From the NCBI GenBank assembly GCA_964644045.1, contig CAZXUK010000014.1, forward strand, positions 1 to 30,389: DNA of 30,389 bases, given 5' to 3'. This DNA is from JAIOTG01 sp964644045 (lineage in GTDB: Bacteria > Patescibacteriota > Patescibacteriia > Patescibacteriales > JAGXOH01). Each line of letters begins with the position of its first letter. The first letter of the stretch is position 1. The notes under the pieces are model-generated. The model searched no databases. It was not told the origin of the DNA and saw only the letters and a program-made list of their open reading frames with translations. Made by a program: the position numbers and the translations under genes. Positions 21,147-30,363 of this stretch are shown piece after piece.

Positions 21147-22574
21147 TTATTCCTTTTTGTTGTCCACGTTTTCTTCAGAATTATTATCCGAATCTTCTTC
21201 CTTTTTATTATCCGCATTTTCTTCAGAGTTTTCTTCAGAATTATTATCCGAATCTTCTTTCTTGCTACCTGAACTTTGACTATCTTGTTCTGACACTAAG
21301 TTCCAATCCTTTAATTTTTGCACCACTTTATTGTTTACAATAATGTTTTCCAAATAGGCGCGGTAACTGGGCTCTTTAACTCTCTCTTCCACTTTTTCAT
21401 AACCCTTATATTGTTCCAGGAGTTCTTTTTGCTTCTCATCCACCTCTTCTTTGCTGGCTCCAACTCCTTCTTTTTGTCCGATCTCCCTGATCAATAAAGC
21501 TATTTTTACTCGTTTTTCCGCTTCCGGCTTTAATTCTTCTTTTAATTGCTCTTTGGTTTTTTTAATACTCCCGAGATAATCTTCAAATTTACCGCCTTGA
21601 CTGGTTACGTTTTGCTCCATTTCCCCTAACATTTTACCGGCTTCATCTTCCAATAAAACATCGGGGATATCTCCGAATTCGGTTTGGGCCAAAATTTCCT
21701 CAATCATTTTCATTTCGGTTTTTTGTTCCGACTGTTGCTTCTTTTCTTGGGCAATATTTCCCTCCAAGGTATCCTTTAACTCTTGCAGGGTTTTAAAACC
21801 GAATTTCTGGGCAAACTCATCATTTAATTCCGGTTTTTCCAATTCATAAACTTCTTTAACTTTGGTTTTAAAGTCCACTTTTTTTCCGGCCAGATTCTTC
21901 TGATGATGCTCTTCGGGATAATCAATCTGAAAATTAAGTTCCTCGCCTTTCTTGGCTCCCAACAGGTTTTTATCAAAACCGGGGACCAAATATTCCTTTC
22001 CCATAACCACAGCAGTATCTTTGCTCTGGCCGCCTTCTACTCCTACGCCATCAATAGACATATCAATATCAACCACCACCTTATCTCCGTCCTTTATCTC
22101 TCTGTCCACCACATTTTCCTTGGTCTGGTTTTCCCTTAACTGCTCTAAGGTTTTGTCTATTTCTCCTTCTTCCACTTTTTCTTTCTCTTTTTCAATTTTA
22201 TGATTTTTATAATCGCCCAATTTAACCTCCGGAAGCAAGGATAAAACCGCCTTGTAAGCCATGGGGTTATTGGGAGATAATTTAGTGATATCCACCTTGG
22301 GCTGGCCAATGGGTTGAGAAGACAAGTTCTCCGCAATCGCTTTATCCAAAGTTTTATTAACCGCAATCCGAGCGGCTTTATCTAAAACACTCATTTCGCC
22401 CACTTTTTGTTTGACCACTTCCACGGGTGCAGACCCCTTTCTGAATCCCTCGATTTCAACTTCCTGAGACAATTCACGAGCTCCTTCTTCTATGTAAGGT
22501 TGAAGCTCTTCCCAGGAAAGCTCTATATTCAACTCCACCTGAGATTTGTCTAAATCTTTTTTTTCTACATTCAT
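21147..22574 (-). CDS. tig: Trigger factor with acidic C-terminal tail
   Basis: The 475-residue protein is the ribosome-associated chaperone and peptidyl-prolyl isomerase. Its ribosome-binding motif is GFRKGSAPVEVVKQ (typical GFRxGKxP). The FKBP-like domain spans roughly DGDKVVVDIDMSIDGVGVEGG to VDFKTKVKEVYE. The helical chaperone domain follows. The last about 42 residues are an extra tail of repeated DSDNNSEEN and DNKKEE units, strongly acidic and presumably disordered. It is the third gene of nusA-ppaC-tig (47 bp after ppaC), followed by a strong terminator. Confidence 0.95.
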   Translation of the reverse strand: MNVEKKDLDKSQVELNIELSWEELQPYIEEGARELSQEVEIEGFRKGSAPVEVVKQKVGEMSVLDKAARIAVNKTLDKAIAENLSSQPIGQPKVDITKLSPNNPMAYKAVLSLLPEVKLGDYKNHKIEKEKEKVEEGEIDKTLEQLRENQTKENVVDREIKDGDKVVVDIDMSIDGVGVEGGQSKDTAVVMGKEYLVPGFDKNLLGAKKGEELNFQIDYPEEHHQKNLAGKKVDFKTKVKEVYELEKPELNDEFAQKFGFKTLQELKDTLEGNIAQEKKQQSEQKTEMKMIEEILAQTEFGDIPDVLLEDEAGKMLGEMEQNVTSQGGKFEDYLGSIKKTKEQLKEELKPEAEKRVKIALLIREIGQKEGVGASKEEVDEKQKELLEQYKGYEKVEERVKEPSYRAYLENIIVNNKVVQKLKDWNLVSEQDSQSSGSKKEDSDNNSEENSEENADNKKEEDSDNNSEENVDNKKE

Positions 22575-22621
22575 AAAAAAATAACTTTTAAAAATAATGG
22601 TTTTATATAACTTGGTTGTTT

Positions 22622-23554
22622 TTAAGAAAATTGCTCTTCCAACTTGGGAGCAACCTGTTTTTTACGGGACATAACCCCGGGAATAAAAGCTTTATTATCT
22701 TCAGAAAAATCAGCTCCCAAAGCTTCTCCCAAGGCCTTGGCGTCTTGGCTGGAGATCAAAAAACGAGAACCTTCTTTTATAATATCGGTAATAAACAAAA
22801 TAGTACTATGATACTCCCCTGATTCCCTTAACTTGTCTAAAGTCTCTAATAATTCCTTTTCCCGGTCGTCAAATTCGGACAAATCAACGGTCTCTACCTG
22901 CCCCACGCCGAACTTGCCGGCGGAAAAATTAAAATCCTTAAAATCTCCTTTTATAATTTCCTCGGCGTCCAGATCGGAAACATTGGATCTAACCTTAAAA
23001 ATTTCCACTCCAAATTCTTCCCAGTTTTCTACCTCAGCCAACTGGGCAAGCTGTTCAATAATTTGGGCATCCTTTTGCGTAGTAGTGGGAGACTTGGTAA
23101 TAACTGTATCCACTAAAATAGCGGAAAGCAATAAACCGGCTAAATTCTGATTTATTTCCAAACTGTGATCAAAAAATTTTTGAGTAATAATAGAAGCGGT
23201 AGCGCCCCAAGGTTTAACTTCAAAAGGAATGGGTTGGCCGTAGGTAAAATTAACTTTGTGATGGTCCAAAACTTCCAAAATTTCCGCCTCTTCCGCACTC
23301 TCCACTGCCTGGGAAAACTCATTGTGGTCAACTAAGATCAATTTAAGCCCTTGGGCCTTTTCCAGTTTTTCCGGTTGGTTAAAACCAAATTTTTCTAAAA
23401 CATATTCGGTTTCCTGATTCAACTCTCCGGCCACAGCCGGTGTATAAACATTGGTTTTCTCCATAGTGTTTTTTAACTGCGCATAAGAAATAGCGCTGAC
23501 CACGCTGTCCAAGTCAGGAGACCTGTGTCCGACTACATAAATTTTCTCTGACAT
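22622..23554 (-). CDS. ppaC: Manganese-dependent (family II) inorganic pyrophosphatase
   Basis: The 310-residue DHH-family enzyme hydrolyses pyrophosphate. The metal site is formed by GHRSPDLDSVVSAI, ILVDHNE, VLDHHKVN and SAILVDTVITKSPTTTQKD. The C-terminal DHHA2 domain ends with SRKKQVAPKLEE, the substrate-binding signature of family II. An upstream in-frame extension of 47 Lys-rich residues exists, but it overlaps the end of nusA and looks like a readout of the NusA repeats in another frame. The start MSEKIYVVGH at 23554, 19 bp after the nusA stop, is therefore chosen. Confidence 0.94.
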   Translation of the reverse strand: MSEKIYVVGHRSPDLDSVVSAISYAQLKNTMEKTNVYTPAVAGELNQETEYVLEKFGFNQPEKLEKAQGLKLILVDHNEFSQAVESAEEAEILEVLDHHKVNFTYGQPIPFEVKPWGATASIITQKFFDHSLEINQNLAGLLLSAILVDTVITKSPTTTQKDAQIIEQLAQLAEVENWEEFGVEIFKVRSNVSDLDAEEIIKGDFKDFNFSAGKFGVGQVETVDLSEFDDREKELLETLDKLRESGEYHSTILFITDIIKEGSRFLISSQDAKALGEALGADFSEDNKAFIPGVMSRKKQVAPKLEEQFS

Positions 23555-23573
23555 AAATAAAAAATTATTTAAT

Positions 23574-25158
23574 TTACTTATTTTTCTTTTTTTCTTTGGG
23601 TTTTTCTTCTGAATTTTCAGTTTCTTGAGAAGAATTGTCTTTCTTTTCAGAATCATCTTCCGCTTCTTCTTTATTTTCTTCCAAAATTTCTTCACTGCTC
23701 ACTTCTTTGGGTTTTTCTTCTGAATTTTCAGTTTCTTGAGAAGACTTGTTTTCTTTTTCAGAACCATCTTCCGCTTCTTCTTTGTTTTCTTCCAAAATTT
23801 CTTCACTGCTCACTTCTTTGGGTTTTTCTTCTGAATTTTNNNNNNNNNNNNNNNNNNNNNNNNNNNNNNNNNNNNNNNNNNNNNNNNNNNNNNNNNNNNN
23901 NNNNNNNNNNNNNNNNNNNNNNNNNNNNNNNNNNNNNNNCTTCCGCTTCTTCTTTGTTTTCTTCCAAAATTTCTTCACTGCTCACTTCTTTGGGCTCTTC
24001 TTCCGAACTCTCTTTGTCTTCTTTAATGTTAATTTTCCAGCCGATTAACTCCGAGGCCAAACGAATATTCTCGCCCTTTTTGCCAATAGCTAAAGAAAAT
24101 TGATCCGGCGAAACCTTAACTTCGGCTGTTTTGTTTTTTTCGTTTGTCTCCACATTAATTACTTTAGCCGGAGACAAAGAATTGGCAATATATTTTTCCA
24201 TTTCCTCGCTATATTCAATGATATCAATTTTTTCTCCTCCCAATTCGTTAATAATAGTCTGAATGCGGGAACCCTTCTGGCCTACGCAAGATCCGATAGG
24301 ATCGATATTTTCAACTTCCGTCCAAACAGCCACCTTGGAACGGGAGCCGGCGCTACGGGCAACATCCCTAATTTCAATGGTTCCATTATTAAGCTCCGGG
24401 ATTTCCAAATAAAACAAGGCCTTAACGATTTCGCTGGAAGAGCGGGACAAAATAATCCGCGGCCCTCGGGATTCCATACTAACCTCTTTAATAAACACCT
24501 TAATTCTCTCTCCGGAATTGTATCTTTCTCCGTAAACTTGCTCTTCAGGAGGCAGACAACCCACTGCTCGCCCCAAATCCACCAAAACATTGCGTCCTTC
24601 TCGCCTTTGCACCACTCCGTTAACCACCTCTTTTTCTTTTTCCTTAAATTCGGTGTATATATTTTCTCTTTCCGCTTCTCTTAGTTTTTGAATTATTACT
24701 TGTTTGGCGGTTTGAGCGGCCATCCGGCCATATCCTTCGGGGGTTTCAAGCTCTATTGTGATTTCATCCCCCACCTTGGCGTCTTTTTTAATATCTTTGG
24801 CCTCACTGAGCTGTATGTCTGTTTTGGGGTTGAATTTTCTTTCTTTGCTTTCCTCTTCCTCTTCTTCTTTGTTTTTGTCTTGATCTTCAACTTGATCTTC
24901 ATTTTTCTTTTTATTTTTTTCTTCATCTTCCTCCGGATCTTCTTCCGATTCCGGCAAATCTTCCACCACGGTTTTAACATCTTTAATTTTGGTTTTGCTG
25001 GTTTCCGGATCAAAATCCACTTTTATATTTTGATTTTTGTGGCCGAAATCCTTTCTATAAGCGGCCGCTAAAGAAAACTCAATGGTTTCTAAAACGGATT
25101 CATAATTTAACCCTTTTTCCTCACAAACCGACCTGATGGCGCTTGATAATTCTGACAT
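23574..25158 (-). CDS. nusA: Transcription factor NusA with acidic repeat tail, interrupted by an assembly gap
   Basis: NusA binds RNA polymerase and controls pausing, termination and antitermination. The N-terminal domain (1-about 67) is split from its second half by an acidic insertion (about 68-108). S1 domain: NGVVQRREGRNVLVDLGRAVGCLPPEEQ onward (about 178-240). KH domains carry GQKG at 293-296 and GKKG at 359-362, ending IGWKINIKED. From residue about 383 the protein continues into 37-residue acidic repeats (NSEEKPKEVSSEEILEENKEEAE...SSQET). One hundred N bases break the frame; the downstream frame runs on to the stop at 23574 as ...EKPKEKKKNK. The true protein is one frame with an unknown repeat number. 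Confidence 0.9.
23594..23999 (-). repeat. 111-bp tandem coding repeats at the nusA 3' end
   Basis: The mark CTTTGGG recurs at 23594, 23705 and 23816, exactly 111 bp (37 codons) apart, and again at 23988 beyond the gap. The two complete units differ at only a few bases. The unit encodes an acidic Glu/Ser/Lys segment. Confidence 0.88.
23840..23939. other. 100-N assembly gap
   Basis: Exactly 100 N, a placeholder of unknown length, lies inside the nusA repeats. If the repeat register holds, the missing length is 39 plus a multiple of 111 bases, all divisible by three, which would restore the reading frame. Confidence 0.95.
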
Positions 25159-25405
25159 AGTTTTTATAGACTTTTTATTAATTTTATTAATAAAACAAGT
25201 CTTTTAAATGATTTTATTAATTTTTCTGCAACTTTCAGAGCTTCCCTTTTTTATTGTCTTATGTTTTTTACAAGACTTTACTCCGCGAATCAAAAAAAAT
25301 AAATTTTTTTGATTAAAAAAGACTAATTGCCTTACACAACTAGCCCTGCATTATACTCATATTTCTTATGTTTAAAAATAACACATCCACACAATCTGTC
25401 AAATT
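25159..25405 (-). promoter_or_regulatory. nusA upstream region with promoter candidates
   Basis: On the minus strand TTGACA (25402-25397) with TATTTT at 16-nt spacing (25380-25375), and further on TATAAT (25355-25350), lie 190-240 nt before nusA. The long leader contains an AATCAAAAAAA/TTTTTTTGATT hairpin at about 25287-25314, which could be a terminator of the upstream operon or an attenuator. No small gene is evident. Confidence 0.5.
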
Positions 25406-26101
25406 TTATTTTCCCAAAAGCAAATAATAATTATGTTTATCTTTATAGATTTTTTTAACTTTTAATCCGGCCTCTCTGGCTATTTTTTTTAACTCTTTTT
25501 TTCTAAAAACATGGTAATAACGCCGGGAAGCTCCTTTGTCTTTTTCTCCTTTCCAGTCAAACAAAATATCCCCAAAGTCCATTTGGTGCTTGCCAAATAC
25601 TTTTAAGATAAAAAATTTTAATCTCATCCTGCGCGCCCATCTTTGTGCTTCCAGATTCCAAACCGTAACTATTATCTCTCCGTCTTTTTTAATTTTATTC
25701 TTCATTTGTTTAAGGGCGCGGACACGCAAATCCTTTCCCGGTAGGTGATGAAGAACGGCCACGCTAAAAACCCAATCAAAATCAACCTCCGCCAAACTTC
25801 CTAAATCCAAAACATCGGCCACTAAAAACTTGGCTTGCGGATAGTTTTGTCTGGCTTTTTTAATTAACTCCGGACTAAAATCCACCCCCAGGTACTCTAC
25901 CTCTTTATCTTTAAACACCTCTAAAAGCCGGCCATTTCCGCAACCAGCATCCAAAACCCGAGCGCCCGAAGAAACTCGCTCAGCCAACTTGGAAAGCTCG
26001 GGCCAGACCGGCCGTTTCCTGGTCTGGTTAAAACTCTCGGCAATTTCCGTATAGTTTTTTTTAACCAACTCTAATAATTTTTTCTCAGTTTCTTTATTCA
26101 T
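25406..26101 (-). CDS. SAM-dependent methyltransferase, Trm9-like
   Basis: The 231-residue class I methyltransferase has VLDAGCGNGRLLEVF as SAM motif I, YLGVDFSPELIKKARQNYP, ADVLDL, and VAVLHHLPG. The later DILFDWKGEKDKGASRRYYHVFRKKELKKIAREAGLKV resembles the RYYHVF region of Trm9/ALKBH8-type enzymes, which methylate modified wobble uridines in tRNA. The eukaryotic partner Trm112 is absent, so the substrate is uncertain. Its start overlaps the end of recQ by 8 bp, indicating translational coupling. Confidence 0.78.
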   Translation of the reverse strand: MNKETEKKLLELVKKNYTEIAESFNQTRKRPVWPELSKLAERVSSGARVLDAGCGNGRLLEVFKDKEVEYLGVDFSPELIKKARQNYPQAKFLVADVLDLGSLAEVDFDWVFSVAVLHHLPGKDLRVRALKQMKNKIKKDGEIIVTVWNLEAQRWARRMRLKFFILKVFGKHQMDFGDILFDWKGEKDKGASRRYYHVFRKKELKKIAREAGLKVKKIYKDKHNYYLLLGK

Positions 26102-28154
26102 TTTTACTTTTGTTTTTAGCCAAACTAAATTTTATCTCCTCATAAGAGACTTTTTCTTCCAGCTCTTCAAAAATCGGCTTTAACTTACCTTTACCTGTTT
26201 TTTTAACCGCTTTTTTAATCTTGGCCTGAATTTTTTTGTCCACTAAACCGTCAATATCTTTAACTAACTTTTTTTCTATTAAATAACATAAATGATTGAC
26301 AATAGTGGCCGATGACAGACCTCTTTTCTCCGCGATCTCTTCAATGCCCAGCCCCCGCTTGTAAAGATCAAAGGTTTCCAACTGGGTTAATTTGGTGTTG
26401 AGTTTGGATTTTTTCTTTTCTTTTTTGGGTCTTGCCTCCGAAGCAGCAGGAGAGGATAAACAGTTATCGCATTTTCCGCAAGGAGCGGCCTCCCGGTCTC
26501 CAAAATAATTAAGAATAAATTCCTGGCGACAACCCGAGTGATAAATATAGTCCTCTATTTTATCCAATTTTTCATAAGCTCTTTTTCTTTTTTCTTTTAA
26601 AGAAGAATAATCTAAGTCAGTATCTTCCCTGCTTAATCTTTGTAAAATCCTCACTTCTGTTCCCCTGAAAGGAGGGCAATATTCCAAAACCCCTTTTTCT
26701 GACAAGCTTCGCGCTAATCTTTTTAAGGTTTCTTTTTTAACTCCGGTTAAATCAGCCACCTCTTCCCAACTAAAATAAGCACCCTGGGTTAGCTCGTCTC
26801 CATATTTCTCCTTAAGAAACGCCCAGGCCTCTGTTTGTTTTTGCGCCTTAGGACTTATTTTTTTCTCAATAGTTTTAAAATCCTCTTTTGCTTTCAAATA
26901 AGCGTTTCCGGCCTTTTCCCGGCTCCTTCTTAAAAGTCCATTTTTTTCCAAAATTTTCAGACTTGTGCCTATAGCCATCTCCGGGACATTGTCAGACAAA
27001 GCTTCTCCTATTTCACTGTAAGTAAATAAAATCTGTTCTTGCTCATAGCTTAATAAAATATCATAAACCTCCAAAATCGTCTCCGGAGAAGGGTTGTCTC
27101 CCTGAATAAAAAACTCTTGCAGGTGCCTGTCTTTGGGAGAAAAGAAAAGCAGACAAAAACTGCTCCTGCCGTCCCGGCCGGCCCGGCCCGCTTCTTGGTA
27201 ATAAGCTTCCACTGTTCCGGGCGTGTTATGATGAATTATAAAACGAATATCTTTCTTGTCTATGCCCAAGCCAAAAGCATTGGTGGCTATGATTATGTCC
27301 ACCTCATCCTTCATAAACTTCTCCTGTACCCATTTTCTCTCTTCCGCTTCCATGCCGGCATGATAAGCCACGGCTTTAAAATCTTCTTGCAAAAGTATTT
27401 GGGTCAATTCATCCACTTTGGCGCGCGTACCCACATAAATAATTCCCCTGGGCTCTTCTAAACTTCTAACAGAGCTTAAAACCGCGCTTGCTTTTTGTGT
27501 TTCGCTTAAACGAGCTACGCCCAGCTGCAAATTAGGCCTCCTGAATCCGGTAACGATCTGAGCGGGCCCGGACAAATCAAGTTGTTTAATAATATCTTCT
27601 CTAACTTCCGGGGTGGCGGTAGCGGTCAGAGCCACTACCGGCGGCTTGCCCAATATGTTTATGGCTTGGTTAAGGCGAGTATAACTGGGGCGGAAATCAT
27701 GTCCCCACTCACTTATACAATGAGCTTCGTCCACGGCAAAAAGATCCACTTTTATGTTTTCTAAAAGCTTAACAAACTCCTGGTTGTTAAATCTTTCCGG
27801 AGCAATATAAAGAAGTTTATAAAAACCTCCTTGTATTTTTTCAATCCTTTCTTTGGCTTCTTGGGGGCTGATAGAAGAGTTTATAAAGGTGGCGGGGATA
27901 CCCACGGAATTAAGGAAATCAACCTGGTCTTTCATTAAAGCAATCAAAGGAGAAACCACCACGGTTACGCCCTCCAAAACCAAGGCTGGAAGTTGATAAA
28001 TCAAGGATTTTCCTCCGCCTGTGGGCATTATAACCAAGGTATCTTTTTTTCTTAAAATATTTTCCAAAGCCTCCTGTTGCCCGGAACGAAACTCACTAAA
28101 ACCGTAATGAAGTTTTAATAAATCTTTTATTTGTCTGAGTTTATCTGAAGACAT
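26094..28154 (-). CDS. recQ: ATP-dependent DNA helicase RecQ
   Basis: The 686-residue RecQ has Walker A MPTGGGKS at 43-50, VDEAHCISEWGHDFRPSY (DEAH at 142-145), SAT-type ALTATATPEVREDI, and the helicase C motifs IIATNAFGLGIDKKDIRFIIHHNTPGTVEAYYQEAGRAGRDG. The zinc site is CRQEFILNYFGDREAAPCGKCDNC, followed by a winged-helix region. Instead of a clear HRDC domain the C-terminus carries a helix-turn-helix-like segment, LTQLETFDLYKRGLGIEEIAEKRGLSSATIVNHLCYLIEKKLVKDIDG, similar to the HTH_40/RQC tail of many bacterial RecQ proteins. It unwinds DNA 3' to 5' in recombination and repair. Confidence 0.95.
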   Translation of the reverse strand: MSSDKLRQIKDLLKLHYGFSEFRSGQQEALENILRKKDTLVIMPTGGGKSLIYQLPALVLEGVTVVVSPLIALMKDQVDFLNSVGIPATFINSSISPQEAKERIEKIQGGFYKLLYIAPERFNNQEFVKLLENIKVDLFAVDEAHCISEWGHDFRPSYTRLNQAINILGKPPVVALTATATPEVREDIIKQLDLSGPAQIVTGFRRPNLQLGVARLSETQKASAVLSSVRSLEEPRGIIYVGTRAKVDELTQILLQEDFKAVAYHAGMEAEERKWVQEKFMKDEVDIIIATNAFGLGIDKKDIRFIIHHNTPGTVEAYYQEAGRAGRDGRSSFCLLFFSPKDRHLQEFFIQGDNPSPETILEVYDILLSYEQEQILFTYSEIGEALSDNVPEMAIGTSLKILEKNGLLRRSREKAGNAYLKAKEDFKTIEKKISPKAQKQTEAWAFLKEKYGDELTQGAYFSWEEVADLTGVKKETLKRLARSLSEKGVLEYCPPFRGTEVRILQRLSREDTDLDYSSLKEKRKRAYEKLDKIEDYIYHSGCRQEFILNYFGDREAAPCGKCDNCLSSPAASEARPKKEKKKSKLNTKLTQLETFDLYKRGLGIEEIAEKRGLSSATIVNHLCYLIEKKLVKDIDGLVDKKIQAKIKKAVKKTGKGKLKPIFEELEEKVSYEEIKFSLAKNKSKNE

Positions 28155-28169
28155 TATAATAAATAGAGT

Positions 28170-29432
28170 TTATACCCCTCGCAATTTTAAGCTCTGGCTC
28201 AACCTCAAAAAGGCCACAATATAGGCGGCGGTGCGCAAATTTTCTTCATAATCTTCTTTGGCTTGCCAAACCTCATCCGCGGCCTTGTTTATTTTATGCC
28301 TAAGCCGTCCTTCCACTTTTTCTTCATCCCAATAATAACTGCGCAGATTCTGCACCCATTCAAAATAAGAAACTATTACTCCGCCGGCGTTAGCCAAAAC
28401 ATCCGGAATTATCACCATCCCTTTTTTGTCCAAAATTTCATCAGCTTCCGGAGTAATAGGGCCATTAGCCAGCTCTAAAATCATTTTTGCTTTTATTTCT
28501 GGAGCGATTTCTTTGTTAATAGTACCCTCTAAGGCAGCCGGAACCAAAAGATCCACCTCTAAAGCCAAAAGTTCCTGCCAGGTAATCTCCTGGGCTTCGG
28601 GAAAATCTTTAATTGTGCCATTTTGAAATTTATGCTCTTTTAGTTTAGCTATATCCAAACCCTGAGGATTATAAATAGTAGCTTTAGAATCAGCTATGGC
28701 TACTATTTTATGACCCTGATCTGAGGCGATTTGGGCAAAATGAGAGCCGGCATTACCAAAACCGTGAACAGCAATACTGACTTGCGTGCCTATCCCCGCT
28801 CTTTTTTGAAAATTTTCAAAAACAAAATAACCGCCCTGAGCCGTGGCCTTGTCCCGGCCCACTGATCCGCCTATTTCTATGGGCTTGCCGGTTACCACTC
28901 CGGGAATATTTTTGCCTTTAATACTGCTGTATTCATCCATAAACCAAGCCATAACCTGGGAGTTGGTATAAACATCCGGAGCCGGAATATCCCGGTCCGG
29001 TCCAATATCCCGGGATATTTTTCTGATAAAAGTGCGGCTCAATCTTTCCATTTCTGTTTCACTCAACTCCTTGGGGTTAACCGTAACTCCTCCTTTACCT
29101 CCGCCATAAGGAATATCCGCCACCGCGCATTTAATAGTCATCCAAAAAGCCAAAGATTTGACTTCATCCGTATTTACCTTGGGGTGAAACCTAATTCCTC
29201 CCTTATAAGGTCCTCGGGTATTGGAATGCTGAACGCGGATCCCCTCAAAAACCTTTAAACTCCCGTCATCCATCCGTACCGGCAGAGAAACCCGGATAAT
29301 TTTCTGCGGTTTTTCCAAAACCTTCATTTCTTCATAAACCGCTTCTCTTTGTCGGCCGCTTTTGCTTTTGGCTTGAATTATATCTTTGGTTTTTTTAAAC
29401 TGAGATAAACAATTATTATAATTGTCTGACAT
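28170..29432 (-). CDS. gdhA: Glutamate (Glu/Leu/Phe/Val) dehydrogenase
   Basis: The 420-residue enzyme interconverts glutamate and 2-oxoglutarate plus ammonia. The dimerisation and substrate region reads RVQHSNTRGPYKGGIRFHPKVNTDEVKSLAFWMTIKCAVADIPYGGGKGGVTVNPKELSETE, with the substrate and catalytic lysines. PAPDVYTNSQVMAWFMDEYS follows. The Rossmann domain carries VAVHGFGNAGSHFAQIASDQGHKIVAIADS, with an acidic residue after the second strand, hinting at NAD preference. PAALEGTINKE and VIPDVLANAGGVIVSYFEWVQN complete the family set. It lies 15 bp upstream of recQ and 26 bp after folD. Confidence 0.95.
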   Translation of the reverse strand: MSDNYNNCLSQFKKTKDIIQAKSKSGRQREAVYEEMKVLEKPQKIIRVSLPVRMDDGSLKVFEGIRVQHSNTRGPYKGGIRFHPKVNTDEVKSLAFWMTIKCAVADIPYGGGKGGVTVNPKELSETEMERLSRTFIRKISRDIGPDRDIPAPDVYTNSQVMAWFMDEYSSIKGKNIPGVVTGKPIEIGGSVGRDKATAQGGYFVFENFQKRAGIGTQVSIAVHGFGNAGSHFAQIASDQGHKIVAIADSKATIYNPQGLDIAKLKEHKFQNGTIKDFPEAQEITWQELLALEVDLLVPAALEGTINKEIAPEIKAKMILELANGPITPEADEILDKKGMVIIPDVLANAGGVIVSYFEWVQNLRSYYWDEEKVEGRLRHKINKAADEVWQAKEDYEENLRTAAYIVAFLRLSQSLKLRGV

Positions 29433-29458
29433 ATTTTTAAATTATATTAATAAATTAT

Positions 29459-30325
29459 TTATTTTTTCTCTTTAAATAGTTTTAGGGTATTTTTTAGGGC
29501 TGCGGCAATGGTTATGGGCCCCACTCCTCCGGGAACCGGAGTAAGAAAATCAGCCTTTTCTGCCACGTCTTCTTGGTCCACATCTCCCAAGACATATTTC
29601 CCTTCTTTGGTTATGCCGATATCAATTATTCCGGCCCCCTTTTTTATCATTTCTTTTTTAACAAAGTGAGGCCGGCCTATAGCCGTAATCAATAAATCAG
29701 CTTCCCCGGTTTTTTCGGTTAATTTCTCCTCATAGGGCCCAACAATATTTACTTGCGCTCCCTTGCACTCCAAAACCGTTTTTAAGGCGCTTCCCAAAAC
29801 TTTTGAATTTGCCAAAACGCAAACCCGATTTTCTTTTAAATCAAAATCCGCTTCCCTTAAAACCTCCAAAACCACCTGAAACAAAGGAGGCATTACGTGT
29901 TCATGGTTGCAAGTTTCCTTGAGTGTTTTTAAGTTCTCCGAGTGAAATCTATCCACGTCTTTGCCCGGATCTATGGTCGCCACTATGTCCTCTGTATTCA
30001 AATGCTTGGGCAGGGGAAGTTGAAGCAAAATTCCGTCTATTTGAGGATCTTCGTTTAAATGTTTAATTACTTCTTTTACTTTTTCTTCTTCCACTTCTTT
30101 GGATAATTTATAAAGATGGGTGTCTATACCTACTTTTTTAGCTTCTTTCTCTTTAAGCTCCACATAAAGCTGAGAATCTTGGCGATCTCCCACCAAAATT
30201 ATAGCCAAATTAGGTCTTTTGTCTGCGCTAACCTCCTTTGTGTTAGCGCCGTTTTCTTCTATAATCTCTTTTACAATTTTATCTTTTATTCTTTTGGCAA
30301 TTTTGTGTCCATCAACTAATTTCAT
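29459..30325 (-). CDS. folD: Bifunctional methylenetetrahydrofolate dehydrogenase/cyclohydrolase
   Basis: The 288-residue FolD supplies 10-formyl-THF and NADPH. The catalytic motif SQLYVELKEKEAKKVGI contains the Tyr-xxx-Lys pair. IDGILLQLPLPKHLNTEDIVATIDPGKDVDRFH follows, and PVPGGVGPITIAAALKNTL is the C-terminal signature. In the nucleotide-binding loop VLANSKVLGSAL replaces the usual VVGRSxIVGxP, losing the conserved Arg that contacts the NADP phosphate; cofactor use may differ. It heads the run folD-gdhA-recQ-methyltransferase. Confidence 0.94.
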   Translation of the reverse strand: MKLVDGHKIAKRIKDKIVKEIIEENGANTKEVSADKRPNLAIILVGDRQDSQLYVELKEKEAKKVGIDTHLYKLSKEVEEEKVKEVIKHLNEDPQIDGILLQLPLPKHLNTEDIVATIDPGKDVDRFHSENLKTLKETCNHEHVMPPLFQVVLEVLREADFDLKENRVCVLANSKVLGSALKTVLECKGAQVNIVGPYEEKLTEKTGEADLLITAIGRPHFVKKEMIKKGAGIIDIGITKEGKYVLGDVDQEDVAEKADFLTPVPGGVGPITIAAALKNTLKLFKEKK

Positions 30326-30344
30326 AATTTTGTTTAGTCAGACA

Positions 30345-30363
30345 CCCCCGCCAAAGGCGGTGG
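30345..30363. repeat. Small GC-rich hairpin at the window end
   Basis: CCGCC (30348-30352) and GGCGG (30356-30360) form a stem around AAA in the region upstream of folD. A related CCCGCC/GGCGGG hairpin lies at 18516-18545. It could be a dispersed repeat of this genome. Confidence 0.45.

Noticed and set aside
23555..23695. Lys-rich N-terminal extension of the pyrophosphatase
   Set aside because: It is the NusA repeat tail read in another frame. The family's usual start (MSEKIYVVGH) is internal at 23554.
23574..23978. A separate acidic protein downstream of nusA
   Set aside because: It is the end of NusA, split only because the 100-N placeholder is not a multiple of three.
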